Shown: in pieces, positions 41,660 through 51,300 of the stretch
How positions within the stretch are numbered: position 1 is the stretch's first letter
How the letters are laid out: every line of letters begins with the position of its first letter
Source: an uncultured Curtobacterium sp.
Lineage (GTDB): Bacteria > Actinomycetota > Actinomycetes > Actinomycetales > Microbacteriaceae
Direction of reading: 5' to 3'
Assembly (NCBI GenBank): GCA_913778205.1
Contig: CAJYUW010000024.1
Span: 1 to 64,000, forward strand
Length of the DNA stretch: 64,000 bases
Translations under genes and position numbers: made by a program
The notes under the pieces: model-generated
Database searches by the model: none
What the model saw: only the letters and a program-made list of their open reading frames with translations
Told to the model about the DNA's origin: nothing

Positions 41660-42403
41660 TCAGTCCGGCTCGACGGCAGCGGTCGGGTCGTCGCGTCGCA
41701 GGACCTGCTTCACGCGTTCCACGATGGTCGCCGGCGGGTTGTTGTACGCGTTCGCCGGCTCCTGGCCGCTCAGCTCCTGGATCGCGGCCATCACCGCGTC
41801 CGTCGCGTGCCGCCGGGCCCGGCCGGAGGACGCCTCACCGAACGACGCCAGGTCGAGCGGCTTCCCGAACTCGATCGTCACCCGGGCGAACCGCGGGATC
41901 CGCGACCCGACCGGCTGCACGTCCTCGGTGCCGGTGAGGGCGACGGGGACCACGGGCGCTCCGCTCGTGAGCGCGAGCCAGGCGACCCCCGTCCGGCCCT
42001 TGTAGAGCCGACCGTCGAGGGAGCGGGTGCCCTCGGGGTAGATCGCGAAGGCCTCCCCGGCGCGGAGTCGTTCGAGGCCGAGGTCGAGCGCGTGCTGCGC
42101 CGCCGAACCCGCACCACGCTCGACGCCGATCGCGCCGATGCCGCCGAAGAACGCCCGGGACACCGCACCCTTCAGCCCCGTGCCCGTGAAGTACTCCTGC
42201 TTCGCGAGGAACGACACCTTCCGTGGTGCCATCAGCGTGATCGCCGGGGAGTCGATGAACGACCGGTGGTTGCTCGCGAGGATGACCGCTCCGCGCCGCG
42301 GGACGTTGCGACGACCGATGATCCGCGGGCGCCACAGCAGCCTGGCCAACGGCGTGACGACCGTGCGGCTGAGCGCCGTGGCGAACTTCGTCGAACCGGG
42401 CAC
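41660..42403 (-). CDS. 1-acyl-sn-glycerol-3-phosphate acyltransferase (PlsC family)
   Basis: 247 residues. The catalytic NHRSFIDS (NHxxxxD-type motif) follows VPRRGAVILASNHR near residue 45; the substrate-binding EGTR is in FAIYPEGTRSLDGRL. It transfers fatty acyl groups to lysophosphatidate in phospholipid synthesis at the membrane. The GTG start at 42403 has GAGGAGG seven bases upstream; the longer frame to 42661 runs into the RecQ-coding region and is an artefact. Confidence 0.88.
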   Translation of the reverse strand: MPGSTKFATALSRTVVTPLARLLWRPRIIGRRNVPRRGAVILASNHRSFIDSPAITLMAPRKVSFLAKQEYFTGTGLKGAVSRAFFGGIGAIGVERGAGSAAQHALDLGLERLRAGEAFAIYPEGTRSLDGRLYKGRTGVAWLALTSGAPVVPVALTGTEDVQPVGSRIPRFARVTIEFGKPLDLASFGEASSGRARRHATDAVMAAIQELSGQEPANAYNNPPATIVERVKQVLRRDDPTAAVEPD

Positions 42404-42497
42404 CGGACCTCCTCGTGACGGGAGGTTCCGAGTGTAGTGAGCCGTCGCCCGCGTACATGCCGCACGCGGTACGTACGTCCCGGGGTGCGCAGATCGG

Positions 42498-44339
42498 TCA
42501 GTCGGCGGCCGCGGCGACCACGTCGAGCACGGCGCGTCCGTACCGCTCGAGCTTCGCCGAACCCACGCCGGAGATCTCCCCGAGCTCGTCGACGTCGGCC
42601 GGCTTGACGGCAGCGATGCCACGCAGCGTCGCGTCGTTGAACACCACGTAGGCGGGCACACCCTGCTCGCGGGCCTGGCCGGCCCGCCACGCGCGGAGGG
42701 CCTCGAACAGGCCGAGCGCCTCCTGCGGCATGTCCGTCACGACCGAGCGACGCGATCGAGCCGCGCGCGGGGTGCGGACCGGGTCGCGGCGCATCCGGAC
42801 GTCCACCCGGCCGGCGAGGACGTCGGCGCTCGTCGGACTGAGCACGATCGTGCCGTAGCCGTCACCGGACACCGCCATGTACCCCTGCGCGAGGAGCTGC
42901 CGCGCGACGGCGCGCCACTCCCCCTCGGAGAGGTCGCTGCCGATGCCGAACGTCGCGAGGGAGTCGTGGCGGAGCTCCTGCACGCGCGGCGACTGCTTGC
43001 CGACGAGGATGTCCACGAGGTGTGCGACGCCGTACCGCTGGCCGCGCTCGCGCTCGAGCCGGACCACGGTGGACAGCAGCTTCTGCGCGGGGACCGTGCC
43101 GTCCCACGACTCGGGCGGGGCGATGCACGTGTCGCAGTTGCCGCACGCGGTGCTCTCCTGCCCGAAGTAGGCCAGGAGCCGGACCCGACGGCACTCGATG
43201 GTCTCGCACAGGGCGAGCATCGCGTCGAGGTGCGCACTGAGCTGCCGTCGGTGCGCGGCGTCGCCCTCGGACTGGTCGATCATCCGCCGCTGCTGCACGA
43301 CGTCGTTGAGGCCGTAGGCGAGCCACGCGGTCGAGGGCAGGCCGTCCCGTCCGGCACGGCCGGTCTCCTGGTAGTAGCCTTCGACCGACTTCGGGAGGTC
43401 GAGGTGCGCGACGAAGCGGACGTCGGGCTTGTCGATGCCCATCCCGAACGCGATCGTCGCGACCATGACGACGCCGTCCTCCCGCAGGAAGGTCGACTGG
43501 TTGCGCTCCCGCACCCGGGCGTCGAGGCCGGCGTGGTAGGGCAGGGCCGGGATCCCCTGCTCGGCGAGCGCCGCGGCCGTGCGCTCGACGGAGTTGCGCG
43601 AGAGGCAGTACACGATGCCCGCGTCGCCGCTGTGCTCGGTCCGGATGAACGTCAGGAGCTGCTGCAGCGCCCCGGTCTTCGGCTCGATCCGGTACTGGAT
43701 GTTCGGCCGGTCGAAGTCGGCGACGAAGTGGGCGGCGTCGTCGAGTCCGAGGCGCCCGGAGATCTCGCGGTGGGTCTGCGGGGTCGCCGTGGCCGTCAGC
43801 GCGATCCGGGGCACCGTGGGCCACCGCTCGTGCAGGACGCTGAGCTCGAGGTAGTCCGGCCGGAAGTCGTGCCCCCACTGGGCGACGCAGTGTGCCTCGT
43901 CGATGGCGAACAGGGCGATCCGGGCACGGTCGAGCAGCGCACGCGTCGACTCGAGCCGGAGCCGCTCGGGGGCGAGGTAGAGCATGTCGACCTGCCCGGA
44001 CACGACCGCCTGCTCCACGCGGGCCCGCTCGTCGGGACCCTGCGTCGAGTTGAGGAACGCCGCACGCACCCCGTTGGCGGCGAGGGCGTCGACCTGGTCC
44101 TGCATGAGGGCGATGAGGGGCGACACGACGACCCCGACGCCGTCGCGCACGAGCGCGGGCACCTGGTAGCAGAGGGACTTGCCGCCACCGGTCGGCATGA
44201 GCACGAGGGCGTCGCCGCCGGAGACGACCTGGTCGATGATCGCGGCCTGCTCGCCGCGGAAGTCGTCGTAGCCCCACACGCGGTGCAGGACGTCGAGCGC
44301 GGCGGACCGCGACGGGGAGGTCGTGGCCGTCGTGCTCAT
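42498..44339 (-). CDS. recQ: ATP-dependent DNA helicase RecQ
   Basis: A 613-residue RecQ helicase for recombination repair. Walker A MPTGGGKSLCYQVPAL is near residue 47, Walker B DEAHCVAQWGHDFRPDY near 146, and motif VI YYQETGRAGRDG near 330. A zinc site follows (CETIECRRVRLLAYFGQESTACGNCDTC contains the conserved cysteines), then the RQC domain and a C-terminal HRDC domain (RAWRAGQAREQGVPAYVVFND). It is complete. It unwinds forks and D-loops with a 3'-5' polarity. ATG 44339 precedes a CPBP gene end by nine bases. Confidence 0.95.
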   Translation of the reverse strand: MSTTATTSPSRSAALDVLHRVWGYDDFRGEQAAIIDQVVSGGDALVLMPTGGGKSLCYQVPALVRDGVGVVVSPLIALMQDQVDALAANGVRAAFLNSTQGPDERARVEQAVVSGQVDMLYLAPERLRLESTRALLDRARIALFAIDEAHCVAQWGHDFRPDYLELSVLHERWPTVPRIALTATATPQTHREISGRLGLDDAAHFVADFDRPNIQYRIEPKTGALQQLLTFIRTEHSGDAGIVYCLSRNSVERTAAALAEQGIPALPYHAGLDARVRERNQSTFLREDGVVMVATIAFGMGIDKPDVRFVAHLDLPKSVEGYYQETGRAGRDGLPSTAWLAYGLNDVVQQRRMIDQSEGDAAHRRQLSAHLDAMLALCETIECRRVRLLAYFGQESTACGNCDTCIAPPESWDGTVPAQKLLSTVVRLERERGQRYGVAHLVDILVGKQSPRVQELRHDSLATFGIGSDLSEGEWRAVARQLLAQGYMAVSGDGYGTIVLSPTSADVLAGRVDVRMRRDPVRTPRAARSRRSVVTDMPQEALGLFEALRAWRAGQAREQGVPAYVVFNDATLRGIAAVKPADVDELGEISGVGSAKLERYGRAVLDVVAAAAD

Positions 44340-44348
44340 GCCCCCAGC

Positions 44349-45539
44349 CTACGAGCGGCCGGCGACACCCGCGGACTCGTCCACAGGACCCGCTTCCGCG
44401 CTGCCGACGGCACCCGCGGAACCGTCCACAGGACCCGCACCCGCGCTGCCGACGGCACCGGCGGCGTCCGCCGGACCCGAGCCGGCCGCCCCGTCGACGT
44501 GGGTCGGTGTGCCGGCCCAGCCCGTGCCTCCCGGCCGGGCCCAGCGGGACCCGCCCGCCCAGGCCGGTGCCGGACCGCGGAAGCGGGGCGCCTCGTGCCC
44601 GGCGAAGCGGCGGTCGAGCCGGCGCCACTTCGCGAGGAGCTCGACCATGCCCCAGTACGCCAGCGACGTGCCCAGGGTCACCAGCCACCCGCCGACCGTG
44701 CCGTTCGCGTCCTGCGACTGCAGGTCGATCCGCGACCAGCCGGGCGCCTGCAGCACGAAGATCATGATGTTGTTGAAGGCGTGCTGGAGGACCGTGGCCT
44801 CGAGCCCACCGGTGCGGAGCACGATGATCGCGGCGACGAGCCCGAACGAGCCGACGTCGAGGATGCCCCAGACGTTGTAGCCGTTCGGGATGTGCAGGAC
44901 GGCGAAGACCACCGTCGACACCGCGACCGCGATGATCGTCCCGGCGCGTCGCGGGATCCACGAGGCGACCGTCTGCATGAGGAACCCGCGGAAGATGTAC
45001 TCCTCGGCGGCGCCCTGGAACGGAACCAGCACGACGACGAGCACGAGCGTGAGGACGAGCGTCGACACCGTCACGGTGGACTGCCCGATGGCCGCGTGGT
45101 CCCAGCCGAGACCACCGTCGAACGAGAGCATCGGCAGGCCCTGGAACGCGAACATCACGGCCGCGATGACGAGCGTCGGCACCACGCACCACGCCGTCCA
45201 CGCCCAGCGGACCCGGAAGCGCACCGACGACAGCACCCCGCGCCCGAGCCGCGCGACCCGGACCGCCAGCACGATGCCCGGGAGCAGCACGACGAGCGAC
45301 ACGAGGGACACCGACAGCGTCAACGGGTCGGTGGGGTCGAGCGCGCCGCCCGACAACTTCTGCTGGAAGTCCATCAGCCCGTCCGCCCCGGACGAGGTCG
45401 CGATCGGGACGAGGAACGCGATGACGATGAGGACCTGGGACACGAGGTACCAGCCGGCGAGGAACGCGATCGCCACCAGTGGGCGCCACCACCGCCACCG
45501 TGCGTCGATGCGGGTCAGGCGCTGGTAGGGAACACTCAC
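44349..45539 (-). CDS. CPBP-family intramembrane glutamic protease
   Basis: 396 residues with eight or so membrane helices. The CPBP/Abi motif EEYIFRGFLMQ (EExxxR) and later HIPNGYNVWG and HAFNNIMIFVL provide the conserved glutamates, arginine and histidines of CaaX-type intramembrane proteases. The last ~90 residues are a Gly/Ala/Pro tail with repeats of AGAVGSAGAGPVDGS-type, encoded by a 66-bp repeat around 44375-44460. A half-copy of the dispersed repeat is in the Gly/Arg segment before it (44526-44540). The GTG start at 45539 has no good alternative. Such proteins are involved in export, bacteriocin self-immunity or regulation. Confidence 0.82.
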   Translation of the reverse strand: MSVPYQRLTRIDARWRWWRPLVAIAFLAGWYLVSQVLIVIAFLVPIATSSGADGLMDFQQKLSGGALDPTDPLTLSVSLVSLVVLLPGIVLAVRVARLGRGVLSSVRFRVRWAWTAWCVVPTLVIAAVMFAFQGLPMLSFDGGLGWDHAAIGQSTVTVSTLVLTLVLVVVLVPFQGAAEEYIFRGFLMQTVASWIPRRAGTIIAVAVSTVVFAVLHIPNGYNVWGILDVGSFGLVAAIIVLRTGGLEATVLQHAFNNIMIFVLQAPGWSRIDLQSQDANGTVGGWLVTLGTSLAYWGMVELLAKWRRLDRRFAGHEAPRFRGPAPAWAGGSRWARPGGTGWAGTPTHVDGAAGSGPADAAGAVGSAGAGPVDGSAGAVGSAEAGPVDESAGVAGRS

Positions 45540-45575
45540 GCCGTGCAGGCTACAAGGGCGGGCAGGATGGGAGCC

Positions 45576-46499
45576 GTGCTCACCGTCGTCCTCGGCCTCT
45601 CCGGCGCGCTCGTCTACGGGTTCGCCGACTTCCTCGGCGGGGTCGCCTCGCGTCGTGTCCGCCCCGTCGTCGTCACGGCGGTCGCGGCGCTCGTCGGGAT
45701 CGGCCCGCTGCTGGTCGGCCTGCTCGTCGTCGGATCGGCCTTCTCCGGGGCGGCGGTGCTGTGGGGGGCCGTCGCCGGGATCGCCGGGAGCGTCGCGGTC
45801 CTGCTGCTCTACACCGCCCTCGCCATCGGCCCGATGAGCGTGCTGTCGCCCGTCACCGCGGTCTTCGCCGCGTGCGTCCCCGTGCTCGTCGCGGTGGTCC
45901 GTGGCACGGTGCTCTCACCGCTCGCCGTCACCATGCTCGTGGTCGCGGTCGTCGCCGTGGTGCTCGTCGCCTCCGTCCGGGACGGCTCGGGCGCCCGGCT
46001 CACGGCACGCGGGGTGGTCGCGGCGGCCGTCGCGGGGTGCGGGTTCGGCGGCATCGTGCTCGCGTACGACATGACGCCGGCGGACTCCGGTGTCGCGCCG
46101 CTGCTGGTGGCGCGACTGCTCCAGGTGGTGGTGCTGGGGCTGGCTGCGGTCGCGACGGTGCGTGCGACCCGGCCGGGAGGCGCGGATCGCCCGGTCCCGG
46201 GCGCTGCGGGCGACGGGTCGGCCGCGTCGGCCGCGGGGCGGACGCGGTGGTCCGGTCGGCTGGTCGCGACCGTGGTGGCGTGCGGGGTGTTCGACGCGCT
46301 CGCGAACGTGTTCGTGCAGGCGGGACTGCACGCGAGCGACGACCCGCTGACACTGCCGGTGATGAGCGTGCTCAACGCGCTCTACCCGATCGGCACCGTG
46401 GTGCTCGCGGGTGCGGTGCTGCGCGAACGGCTGACCGCGCTGCAGGCCGTCGGGATCGTGCTCGCCTTCGCGGCGTCGGTCGGGCTCGCCCTGGTGTGA
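45576..46499 (+). CDS. EamA/DMT-superfamily transporter
   Basis: 307 residues with ten membrane helices in two EamA repeats (GALVYGFADFLGGVASRRV and FDALANVFVQAGLHASDDP, each followed by the usual helix bundle). Drug/metabolite transporters export amino acids or other metabolites. The central cytoplasmic linker carries a half-copy of the dispersed repeat (RPGGADRPV, 46174-46190). GTG 45576 is chosen because CAGGAT is seven bases upstream; ATG 45567 is also in frame. It diverges from the CPBP protease gene. Confidence 0.8.
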   Translation: MLTVVLGLSGALVYGFADFLGGVASRRVRPVVVTAVAALVGIGPLLVGLLVVGSAFSGAAVLWGAVAGIAGSVAVLLLYTALAIGPMSVLSPVTAVFAACVPVLVAVVRGTVLSPLAVTMLVVAVVAVVLVASVRDGSGARLTARGVVAAAVAGCGFGGIVLAYDMTPADSGVAPLLVARLLQVVVLGLAAVATVRATRPGGADRPVPGAAGDGSAASAAGRTRWSGRLVATVVACGVFDALANVFVQAGLHASDDPLTLPVMSVLNALYPIGTVVLAGAVLRERLTALQAVGIVLAFAASVGLALV

Positions 46500-46510
46500 C
46501 GCGCGGACGC

Positions 46511-46603
46511 GCCGGTGCTCCCGGCGACGGGGCGGGGTCTTGCCGGTGCGTCCAGCGACGGGGCGGGGTCTTGCCGGTGCGTCCGGCGACGGGGCGGGAA
46601 GGC
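46511..46603. repeat. 3 x 31-bp array after EamA gene
   Basis: Units of 31 bp beginning GCCGGTGCGTCC at 46511, 46542 and 46573, in the noncoding gap between the convergent EamA and GNAT genes. Confidence 0.75.
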
Positions 46604-46685
46604 GGGGCGCGGGCGACGGGGCGCGGTCGACCGGGCGCGGGCGGCTGGTGCGGGGTGTTCCGGGCCGCTCCGCCGCAGCCGCCGG

Positions 46686-47114
46686 TCAGGCGTCCGGGAT
46701 GAGCCGCTTGCCGAGCGACACCGTGTGGTCGGGCGCGTACCCGAGCGCCTCGTAGAACCCGAGGACCTGCTCGTTCCCGGCACGCACCTGGAGGTTGAGC
46801 TTCGGACAGCCCATCGCGGCGAGCCGCTGCTCGAACGCCGCCATGAACGCTCGCCCGAGACCCGACCCCTGGAGCACGGGCTCCACCGCCAGGTAGTTCA
46901 CCCGACCACGGTGGCCGTCGAACCCCGCCATGCCCGCACCGACGACCCGGTCGTCCTGGTCCACGGCGACGAGGAAGAGCTCGGGCTGCACCGTGAGCTT
47001 CCGCTCGATGTCCCGACGCGGATCGTTCCACGGGCGGACGAGGCCGCACGCCTCCCACAGCGCCACGACCGGTTCGGTGTCGGCGCGGGTGAACGGGCGG
47101 ATCGTGTGCGGCAT
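46686..47114 (-). CDS. GNAT acetyltransferase, YpeA-like
   Basis: 142 residues. The acetyl-CoA loop VEPVLQGSGLGRAFMAAFEQ follows VNYLAVEP; MGCPKLNLQVRAGNEQVLGFYEALGY is the C-terminal YpeA/RimI-type signature. PWNDPRRDIERKL near residue 30 is typical of YpeA acetyltransferases. ATG 47114 lies six bases after TACCGT on the minus strand; GTG 47120 is too close to that box. Substrate unknown. Confidence 0.82.
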   Translation of the reverse strand: MPHTIRPFTRADTEPVVALWEACGLVRPWNDPRRDIERKLTVQPELFLVAVDQDDRVVGAGMAGFDGHRGRVNYLAVEPVLQGSGLGRAFMAAFEQRLAAMGCPKLNLQVRAGNEQVLGFYEALGYAPDHTVSLGKRLIPDA

Positions 47115-47207
47115 CTCCACACGGTAACGGTCCTGTGGAGGAGGACGTCACCGCGGTGTCGGCATGGGATGGTACAACTGTCCGACCACACCAGGATCAG
47201 GAGCCAC

Positions 47208-48002
47208 GTGACCGCGCACGACACCCTCCAGTCGCGACCGGGCGACCACGCGGGCAGCGACGACGTCCGTCGCGCCCCTCGACGGCGCCAGAGCGTCGGC
47301 GGAGCGATCGTCTCGCTCGTCGCCGAACTCCTCATCATCGCGGGCGCGGCCACCGGGCTCTACGTCGTCTGGACCGCGTGGTGGACCGACGTCGTCGCCG
47401 TGCAGGGGCAGACGAAGCTCATCGACGGCCTCGGACAGCCCGAACCGACCTCGGGGACGGGGACCGAGCACCGCGGCCCGGCGCCGGTGCTCGCGGAGCC
47501 GAAGGACGTCGAGGACGTGTTCGGCACGATGCAGATCCCCCGCTTCGGGAAGGACTACGACCGCCCGATCGGCGAGGGCACCGACCGCGAGAAGGTCCTC
47601 AACACCATCGGGCTCGGGCACTACCAGGACACCGCCATGCCGGGCGCCGAGGGCAACTTCGCCGTGGCCGGGCACCGCGTGACCTACGGCAAGCCGCTGA
47701 ACCAGATCGCCGACCTCGCGGACGGGGACGCGGTCGTCGTGCGGGTCACCGACAAGGCGACGAAGTTCGACGTCTGGTACGTGTACAAGGTCACCGACTC
47801 GCAGATCGTCACGCCGGACAAGATCGAGACCATCGCCCCGGTGCCGAACAAGCCGGGGGTGGAGCCCACGGCCGACGACCGCTGGCTCACGTTGACCGCC
47901 TGCCACCCGATGTGGTCCGCCGCCGAGCGCTACATCGTGCACGCGAAGCTGGACTACTGGATGCCGGTGTCCGAGGGCACGCCGAAGGAGCTCGCCAAGT
48001 GA
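47208..48002 (+). CDS. Class E sortase
   Basis: A 264-residue membrane-anchored transpeptidase that joins surface proteins with an LAXTG motif to peptidoglycan. One N-terminal membrane helix (GAIVSLVAELLIIAGAATGLYVVW) is followed by the sortase fold with His in AGHRVTYG (~154), the catalytic Cys in TLTACHPM (~231) and the Arg in ERYIVHAK (~241). The cytoplasmic N-terminus is charged. AGGAG is five bases before GTG 47208. The start of the small membrane gene overlaps its stop, so they are made together. Class E enzymes replace A in high-GC actinobacteria. Confidence 0.92.
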   Translation: MTAHDTLQSRPGDHAGSDDVRRAPRRRQSVGGAIVSLVAELLIIAGAATGLYVVWTAWWTDVVAVQGQTKLIDGLGQPEPTSGTGTEHRGPAPVLAEPKDVEDVFGTMQIPRFGKDYDRPIGEGTDREKVLNTIGLGHYQDTAMPGAEGNFAVAGHRVTYGKPLNQIADLADGDAVVVRVTDKATKFDVWYVYKVTDSQIVTPDKIETIAPVPNKPGVEPTADDRWLTLTACHPMWSAAERYIVHAKLDYWMPVSEGTPKELAK

Positions 48003-48175
48003 TCTTCCCCCTCGTCTGGCGTCTCCTGCCGGGTCCGACCGCACTCAAGGTGATCGAGCTCGTCGTGCTGCTCGCCGCGATCGTCTTCGTGCTGTTCACG
48101 TGGGTGTTCCCGTGGGTCGCCGCCGACATCCTGCCCCCGCCCGACGGCACCGTCGACACGTCCCCGTCTCCCTAG
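47999..48175 (+). CDS. Small membrane protein coupled to sortase
   Basis: 58 residues: a central hydrophobic helix (ALKVIELVVLLAAIVFVLFTWVF) with a short polar end (LPPPDGTVDTSPSP). GTG 47999 overlaps the sortase stop (GTGA), giving translational coupling. Small partners of this type follow class E sortase genes in related genomes, to my recollection. The first unit of the array at 48174 includes its stop codon. Confidence 0.75.
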   Translation: MIFPLVWRLLPGPTALKVIELVVLLAAIVFVLFTWVFPWVAADILPPPDGTVDTSPSP

Positions 48176-48292
48176 CGCAGCGCTCGTCCCAGCGCAGCCG
48201 TCGTCCCAGCGCAGCCGTCGTCGCAGCGCAGCCGTCGCGCCAGCGCAGCCGTCGCCGGAGCGCAGTCGTCGCTGGAGCGCAGCCGTCGTCCG
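48174..48292. repeat. 7 x 17-bp array starting in a stop codon
   Basis: Seven units of AGCGCAGCCGTCGTCCC and variants begin at 48174 and follow every 17 bp to 48292. The first base of the array is the A of the TAG stop of the sortase partner gene. Noncoding; no gene is supported from here to 48347. Confidence 0.85.
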
Positions 48293-48347
48293 GCGCACCC
48301 GTCACCGGGGCGCGGACGTCCGGCGCCCGGTGGTGTCGGGTCGGCGG

Positions 48348-51300
48348 TCAGACCGTCGTCGTGACCCGCGAGGCGCCCGACGCCGTCCGACGCACCGCGA
48401 TGCGCTCCGGGATCCGCTGCTTCAGCTCCTCGACGTGGCTGACGATGCCGACCTGCCGCCCGCCGGCCGTCAGCCGTGACAGCTGCACGAGGACGCCGTC
48501 GAGCGCTTCCGGGTCGAGCGTGCCGAAGCCCTCGTCGACGAAGAGGGTGCCGAGGGACACCCCGCCCGCCTCGGCCTGCACGACGTCGGCGAGGCCGAGC
48601 GCGAGGCACAGCGACACCGTGAACGTCTCGCCGCCGGAGAGGCTGCGGGGGTCCCGGACCGTGTCCGTCGTGTGGTCGTGCACCGCGAGCGCGAGACCCG
48701 TCCGCCGCGCTCGCGACCCGGACTCGCGTTCCTCGGACGTCTCGAGCGTGAACCGCCCGGCGAGCATGCCGCGGAGCCGGTCGTTGGCCGCCGCGACGAC
48801 GTCCTCGAACCGGCGCATGAGCACGTAGGTGCCGAGGGTGATGCCGGACGGGTTGGCGCCGGCTGCACCGTTCGCGACGTCGGCCAGCCGGACGACCGCT
48901 CGGCTGCGGGCACTGGTCGCCTCCCGCGCCCGGACGGCGTCGTCGACCTCGCGTGCGCACCGCTGCGTCGCGACGGACCGGTCGCCGGCCGTCACCGCTG
49001 CGCGCGTGGCGTCCTCGAGGACCGCGGCCGTCCGTGCACGCTCCGCGGCGGCACCGTCGAGGTCGAACGCGACGTCCTCGTCGTCGGCGGCCGCGCGGAC
49101 CGCAGGCTCGGCGAGTCCGGCACCGACGACGCCCCTGGCCGTGGTGGCCTCGTCGACGTCGCGTCGGAGCTGCTGCTCGGTGGTGTCGTCCAGGAGTGCG
49201 GCACGGGCAGCCGCGACCTCGGCGAAGCCGTGCTCCTCGAGCGCGGCGTCGACCTCGACCGCGCGGTCGGCCACGACCCGGTCCTCCTGCTCGACGACGG
49301 CGTCGGCGCGCGCCACGGCACGGAGGACGGCGAGGTGCGCCTCGATCGTCCGCACCACGGCGCCCAGACCGGAGACCGACGTCGGGCCGGTGTCCGACGT
49401 CGACCCAGTGTCCGACGTCGACTCGGACACCGCGACGAGCCCGGGGACGGGGAGCGTCGACAGACGCCCGGCCGCACCGGCCACCGCGACGGCGTCCTGG
49501 CGCAGGCGTTCCGCATCGGACTTGATCGAGGCCGCGAGCACCGCACGACGTGTGTCCGCGTCGCCCCGCGCACGTTCGGTGACGCGGGTGGCTCGGTCGA
49601 ACGACTCGAGCTCGCGGCCGAGTGCGGCAGCCGTCTCGGCGGCCCTGCGCGCTCCGTCCACGCCGGCCGTGGCACGGTCGAGCGCCGCTGCGAGTGCCGC
49701 GTCGTCGTGCTCGCCCACCGCCTCGGTCAGCCGTCGGCGCTCGGCCGTCGCGACCCGGAGGTCCGCTGCGGCGTCGCCGAGCACCCGCTCCGCGGCACGG
49801 GCACGATCAGCAGCCGCCTCGATCGCGTCGGGGGTCGGGTGGTCGTCACTGGGCGCCGCCGGGGCCGGGTGCTCCGCGGCGCCGCAGACCGGGCACGGGA
49901 CGCCGTCCCGGAGCGCGGCGCCGAGCTCGCCCGCGAGTCCGGCGATCCGCCGGTCGCGGAGGTCGTGCTCGACCGCGAGGGCGGCCTCGGCATCGGACCG
50001 GGCGGCACGGACGGCCTGTTCGGCGTCGGACACACGGCGGGTGGCAGCGGCGAGCGCGGCCCGGTCACGCCGCACCGCCGTGAGTCGTTCGACCTCGTGC
50101 TCGGCTGCCGCTGCGCCGGCCGCGGTCCCGGACGCCTCCGAGATGCGGGCGACGAGCGCGTCCCGGGCGGCGGGTCGGTCCGAGAGCTCGCGGTCGAGGA
50201 CGGCCAGGTGCTCCGTGATCTCGAGCAGGTCGGCCCGGGAGGACGCGATCGCGGCGGTGCGGGACTCCAGTGCTGCGTCGACCTCGACCAGGTGCCGCTC
50301 GGCGTCGACCGCAGCGCGCAGCCGTTCCACGAGGCCCTCGACGTCGTGCTCGTGCTCGAGGCCGTGACGTTCCCGCGTGGTGGCGGCGTCGGTACGCGCG
50401 GCGGCTGCGCGGTCGCGGGCGGCGGCGAGGCTGTCCGCGAAGGCGACCACCCGGGACGCACGGGCCGAACGCTCGAGTCGGTGTCGGGTCGACTCGACCG
50501 CCGCGGTACCGTCGTCGAGGGCGGCGAGCTGAGCGAGCAGCGCACGTCGGCGGTCGACGGCGGCCGCGCGGGCGGTCGACGACGACTCGTGCGTGGCCGC
50601 GGCGTCGGCCGCCGTCGCGGCGGCGACGCGAGCGGTCTCGGCACGGTCGGCCGCGTCGCGCAGGGCGGCAGCCGTCGCCGTCACGTCGGTCTCGTCGGCG
50701 CTGTCGATGCCCGCCGCCTGCGCGAACCGCGCGAGGGCGTCCCGGACGCGTGCGTCGGCACCGTCGACCTCGGCGAGGACGGCGCGGCGTCGGGCGGCCA
50801 GTTCGTCGGCGGTGCGGTCGTAGACCTGTGTGCCGAAGAGCGACTGGAGGAGCCTGCGCCGGTCCTCCCCGGGCGACCGCAGGAACCGCGCGAACTCGCC
50901 CTGGGGCAGCACCACGGTCTGCAGGAACTGCGCCCGGTCGAGCCCGACGATCCGCGCGATCTCCGCACCGACCTCCGGGATGCGGGCGGACAGCGGCTCG
51001 CCCGCGGGGTCCGCCGGCCCGGTGAGCCGCACGAGCTGCGCCGATGCCTGCTGCTTCACGGAGCCGGAGCCGCGCTGCTTCGGGCGGTCGTACTGCGGGG
51101 TCCGTCGGACGCGGAACACCCCGGCGCCGGTCTCGAACACGAGCTCGACGTACGGCTCGACCGACGGGTCCGCGTGCTGGCTGTGCAGGCGGTCGTTGCT
51201 GGCGTCGGCACCGGCGAGCCCGCCGTAGAGGGCGAACACCACGGCGTCGATGATGGTCGACTTGCCCGAGCCCGTCGGGCCCTCGAGCAGGAACACCCCC

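Noticed and set aside
42966-45575. Long plus-strand open frame upstream of the EamA transporter, opposite RecQ and the CPBP protease.
   Set aside because: The frame is open because of base composition; the real protein begins near 45576 after a -10 box.
48174-48292. Regular short repeats considered as a CRISPR array.
   Set aside because: The 17-bp units are directly adjacent with no unique spacers, and there are no cas genes.
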